Part shown: positions 6,837-9,494 of the stretch, in pieces | Layout: every line of letters begins with the position of its first letter | Position numbering within the stretch: position 1 is the first letter of the stretch | From: Chlorobiota bacterium | GTDB lineage: Bacteria > Bacteroidota > Bacteroidia > Bacteroidales > JAADGE01 | DNA length: 9,494 nucleotides | Assembly (NCBI GenBank): GCA_013153575.1 | Contig: JAADEE010000202.1 | Location: forward strand, 1-9,494 | Direction of reading: 5' to 3' | Notes under the pieces: generated by a model | Databases searched by the model: none | What the model was told of the DNA's origin: nothing | Seen by the model: the letters and a program-made list of their open reading frames with translations, nothing else | Position numbers and translations under genes: made by a program

Positions 6837-6844
6837 TACTTTTG
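6837..6844 (+). promoter_or_regulatory. -7 box for leuS
   Basis: TACTTTTG is a full match to TAnnTTTG, 32 nt upstream of the leuS ATG. No TTG is seen at the usual 19-nt spacing, so the -33 element is weak. It lies back to back with the tRNA-Arg promoter. Confidence 0.55.
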
Positions 6845-6876
6845 CAATCTTGTAAAATGTTGAAAAAATAAATTAA

Positions 6877-9494
6877 ATGGAATACAAATTTTCAGAGATA
6901 GAAAAAAAACACCAAGAAAATTGGGAAAAATCACAAATCTACAAAGTTGACATAGATAGCAAAAAACCAAAATTTTATGTTTTAGACATGTTTCCCTACC
7001 CTTCCGGAGCAGGCTTGCATGTTGGACATCCGCTTGGTTACATAGCTTCCGATATTTATAGCAGATTTAAAAGATTAAAAGGTTTCAATGTTTTGCACCC
7101 AATGGGATTTGATGCTTTTGGACTTCCTGCTGAGCAATATGCTGTACAAACAGGGCAACATCCGGCAATTACAACAGAAATAAATATAAAAAGATATAAA
7201 GAGCAACTTTCAAAAATAGGATTTTCTTTTGATTGGAATAGAGAGGTAAGAACTTCTGACCCCAAATATTATAAATGGACACAATGGGCATTTATTAAAA
7301 TGTTTAAACACTGGTTTAATAATGAAACCCAAAAAGCAGAACCAATTGAAACTTTAATTTCAGAATTTGAAAAAAACGGAAATACAAAAGTAAATGCCGC
7401 ATGCAATGAAATTCCTGATTTTTCTTCTGCCGTATGGAATGGTTTAGATGAAGAAGAAAAAGAAGACATCTTAATGAATTATAGACTTGCATACAGAGCA
7501 AACACTAAGGTAAATTGGTGTCCTGCACTTGGAACTGTTTTAGCAAATGATGAAGTTAAAGACGGACTTTCTGAAAGAGGTGGACATCCTGTAATTCAGA
7601 AAGATATGATGCAATGGCAACTTAGAGTAACTGCATATGCACAACGTTTGCTTGATGGGTTAGATACACTTGAATGGTCTGATTCTTTGAAAGAAATGCA
7701 AAAAAACTGGATTGGACGTTCTGAAGGTGCTGAAGTTCTTTTCAAAATTAAAGATTCTGAAAAAGAAATTCAAGTTTTTACAACACGCCCTGATACTATT
7801 TTTGGTGCAACTTTTATCGTACTTGCACCTGAAAGCGAACTTGTTGACCAAATAACAACTGTTGCTTGTAGTGAAGATGTTGATGCTTACGTTACAAAAG
7901 CAAAAAACCGCACAGAACGTGAACGTATGGCTGATGCCGAAAATATTACAGGCGTATTTACCGGTGCATATGCAATAAATCCTTTCACACAAAAAGAAAT
8001 GCCTGTTTGGGTTGCTGATTATGTTCTTGGTGGTTATGGTACAGGTGCAATAATGGCTGTTCCTGCCCATGATAGTAGAGATTATGCTTTTGCAAAACAA
8101 TTCAATCTTGAAATAATACCTGTTGTTGAAGGTGGTGATATTTCAGAATCATCATATGATGCAAAAGAAGGAAAAATGATTAATTCTGATTTCCTTAATG
8201 GTCTTGATGTTAAAGAAGCAATCATTAAAATTATTGATGAAATAGATTCAAGAAAATTAGGTTACAGAAAAGTAAATTTTAGATTACGTGATGCAATTTT
8301 TAGCAGACAAAGATATTGGGGCGAACCATTTCCTGTTTATTACGAAGGAAATATAGCAAGAACCCTTTCAGAACAAGAACTTCCGCTAACATTACCAAAA
8401 ATTGATGATTACAAACCAACCGAAGATGGTAATCCTCCATTAGGACGAGCAAAAGATTGGCTTTACGACGGAAAATATCATTATGAATTAAGTACAATGC
8501 CTGGGTTTGCAGGTTCATCAGCATATTATTTGCGTTATATGGATCCTCAAAATGATAATGCATTAGTATCAAAAGAAGCTAATGAATATTGGCAAGATGT
8601 TGACCTTTACATTGGCGGTACTGAACATGCCGTAGGTCATTTAATTTATTCTCGTTTTTGGAATAAATTTTTATATGATTTAGGATATGTTATTAAAGAT
8701 GAACCTTTTAGAAAACTTGTAAATCAAGGAATGATTCAAGGACGTTCAAATTTTGTTTACAGAATTAAAGATACAAATAAATTTGTTTCATATAATTTAA
8801 GAAAAAATTATGAAGTAACAGAACTTCATGTTGATGTTAACATAGTTAAAAATGACATTCTTGACACAGAAGCCTTCAAAAAATGGTTACCAGAATATGC
8901 AAATGCTGAATTTATTTTAGAAGATGACGGTAAATATCATTGCGGAAGTGGAATTGAAAAAATGTCAAAATCAAAATACAATGTTGTAAACCCCGATGAT
9001 ATTATTGCAGAATATGGTGCAGATACATTACGTTTATACGAAATGTTTTTAGGACCAATTGAGCAATCAAAACCATGGAATACAAATGGAATTGAAGGAG
9101 TTTCTCGTTTCTTGCAAAAATTTTGGAGGTTATTTTTTGATAAAGATGGTAATTTAAACCTATCAGAAGAAGAACCAACAAAAGAAGAACAAAAAGTTAT
9201 TCATACACTAATAAAAAAAGTTAGTCAAGATATTGAGAATTTTTCTTTTAATACTTCTGTTGCTGCTTTTATGGTATGTGCAAATGATTTATCTAAATTA
9301 AAATGCAATAAAAAAGAGGTTCTTAATAATTTTATTATTACATTGTCACCTTTTGCACCACATATTGCAGAAGAACTTTGGCAACTTTCCGGAAATAGCG
9401 GAAGTGTAATAAATGCTAATTTTCCTGAATTTAATGAAGAATTTTTAGTTGAAGATACTATAACATATCCTGTTGCGTTTAACGGTAAAACAAA
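6877..9494 (+). CDS. leuS: Leucine--tRNA ligase (LeuRS), 3' end cut by window
   Basis: A cytoplasmic class Ia synthetase that charges tRNA-Leu and proofreads mischarged products. The frame is open from ATG 6877 to the window edge: 872 codons without a stop. Bacteroidota LeuRS is usually somewhat over 900 residues, so only the C-terminal end is missing. Visible landmarks: HVGH (48-51, the HIGH motif); an insertion around 149-195 after the first core segment; the CP1 editing domain with its threonine-rich motif TTRPDT (302-307) and HDSRD (398-402); [11 protein letters not shown], resuming the core after editing; the leucyl-specific segment before KMSKS; and KMSKS at 695-699. The anticodon-binding helical domain follows ([12 protein letters not shown], about 824-835). 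All catalytic and editing motifs are intact. The start is fixed by the typical N-terminus and a -7 box 32 nt upstream; the leader is A-rich with no Shine-Dalgarno. It is divergent from tRNA-Arg. Confidence 0.96.
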   Translation, partial: MEYKFSEIEKKHQENWEKSQIYKVDIDSKKPKFYVLDMFPYPSGAGLHVGHPLGYIASDIYSRFKRLKGFNVLHPMGFDAFGLPAEQYAVQTGQHPAITTEINIKRYKEQLSKIGFSFDWNREVRTSDPKYYKWTQWAFIKMFKHWFNNETQKAEPIETLISEFEKNGNTKVNAACNEIPDFSSAVWNGLDEEEKEDILMNYRLAYRANTKVNWCPALGTVLANDEVKDGLSERGGHPVIQKDMMQWQLRVTAYAQRLLDGLDTLEWSDSLKEMQKNWIGRSEGAEVLFKIKDSEKEIQVFTTRPDTIFGATFIVLAPESELVDQITTVACSEDVDAYVTKAKNRTERERMADAENITGVFTGAYAINPFTQKEMPVWVADYVLGGYGTGAIMAVPAHDSRDYAFAKQFNLEIIPVVEGGDISESSYDAKEGKMINSDFLNGLDVKEAIIKIIDEIDSRKLGYRKVNFRLRDAIFSRQRYWGEPFPVYYEGNIARTLSEQELPLTLPKIDDYKPTEDGNPPLGRAKDWLYDGKYHYELSTMPGFAGSSAYYLRYMDPQNDNALVSKEANEYWQDVDLYIGGTEHAVGHLIYSRFWNKFLYDLGYVIKDEPFRKLVNQGMIQGRSNFVYRIKDTNKFVSYNLRKNYEVTELHVDVNIVKNDILDTEAFKKWLPEYANAEFILEDDGKYHCGSGIEKMSKSKYNVVNPDDIIAEYGADTLRLYEMFLGPIEQSKPWNTNGIEGVSRFLQKFWRLFFDKDGNLNLSEEEPTKEEQKVIHTLIKKVSQDIENFSFNTSVAAFMVCANDLSKLKCNKKEVLNNFIITLSPFAPHIAEELWQLSGNSGSVINANFPEFNEEFLVEDTITYPVAFNGKT

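Noticed and set aside
7056..8572. Five minus-strand reading frames of 61-146 codons
   Set aside because: All lie antisense inside the leuS frame, which is continuous and carries every expected synthetase motif. They are low-complexity, have no start signals and are shadows.
1..9494. CRISPR arrays, insertion sequences, phage or defence genes, riboswitches
   Set aside because: Reading both strands, I found no direct-repeat array, transposase or integrase motif, attachment-site duplication or structured leader beyond the terminators listed; genes fill almost the whole window.

Overview
The window looks like a housekeeping segment of a low-GC Bacteroidota chromosome, probably an uncultured or environmental lineage. 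Five things suggest this. Every complete gene ends in TAA. Start codons sit behind A-rich leaders with no Shine-Dalgarno. Upstream regions carry the Bacteroidota-type -7 box TAnnTTTG, twice with a perfect TTG placed 19 nt upstream. The LeuRS has the insertion I associate with this phylum. One gene has the TPR / beta-propeller / carboxypeptidase-regulatory / OmpA-like layout of the type IX secretion protein PorE.

Layout, left to right. Bases 1-164 are the 3' end of a tadA-like gene on the + strand, cut by the window edge. A hairpin (170-205) separates it from a complete tadA on the minus strand (211-660). The two copies face each other tail to tail and form a 374-bp imperfect palindrome whose axis is the hairpin axis. 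Divergent promoters between 677 and 769 serve tadA and aspS (794-2545), which ends in a strong terminator. Next come the PorE-like multidomain envelope protein (2618-4600), a biosynthetic-type thiolase (4676-5851) with its own promoter and terminator, and a small transaldolase (5974-6630). A long hairpin then lies between the transaldolase and a convergent tRNA-Arg(UCG) (6679-6752, minus). The last gene is leuS (6877 to the right edge, + strand); it is open over 872 codons and lacks only its C-terminal end.

Nearly every gene appears to be its own transcription unit, so this is not an operon or a dedicated pathway. Four units serve translation: TadA modifies the wobble base of tRNA-Arg(ACG), AspRS and LeuRS charge tRNAs, and tRNA-Arg(UCG) reads CGA/CGG. 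The transaldolase belongs to the pentose phosphate pathway, the thiolase to acyl-CoA metabolism, and the PorE-like protein to the cell envelope. I see no mobile element, CRISPR array, phage gene or defence system. The most unusual structure is the diverged inverted tadA duplication at the left edge. It may be real, or it may be a strain-chimeric contig end. I found no convincing undescribed system; the other findings are modest.
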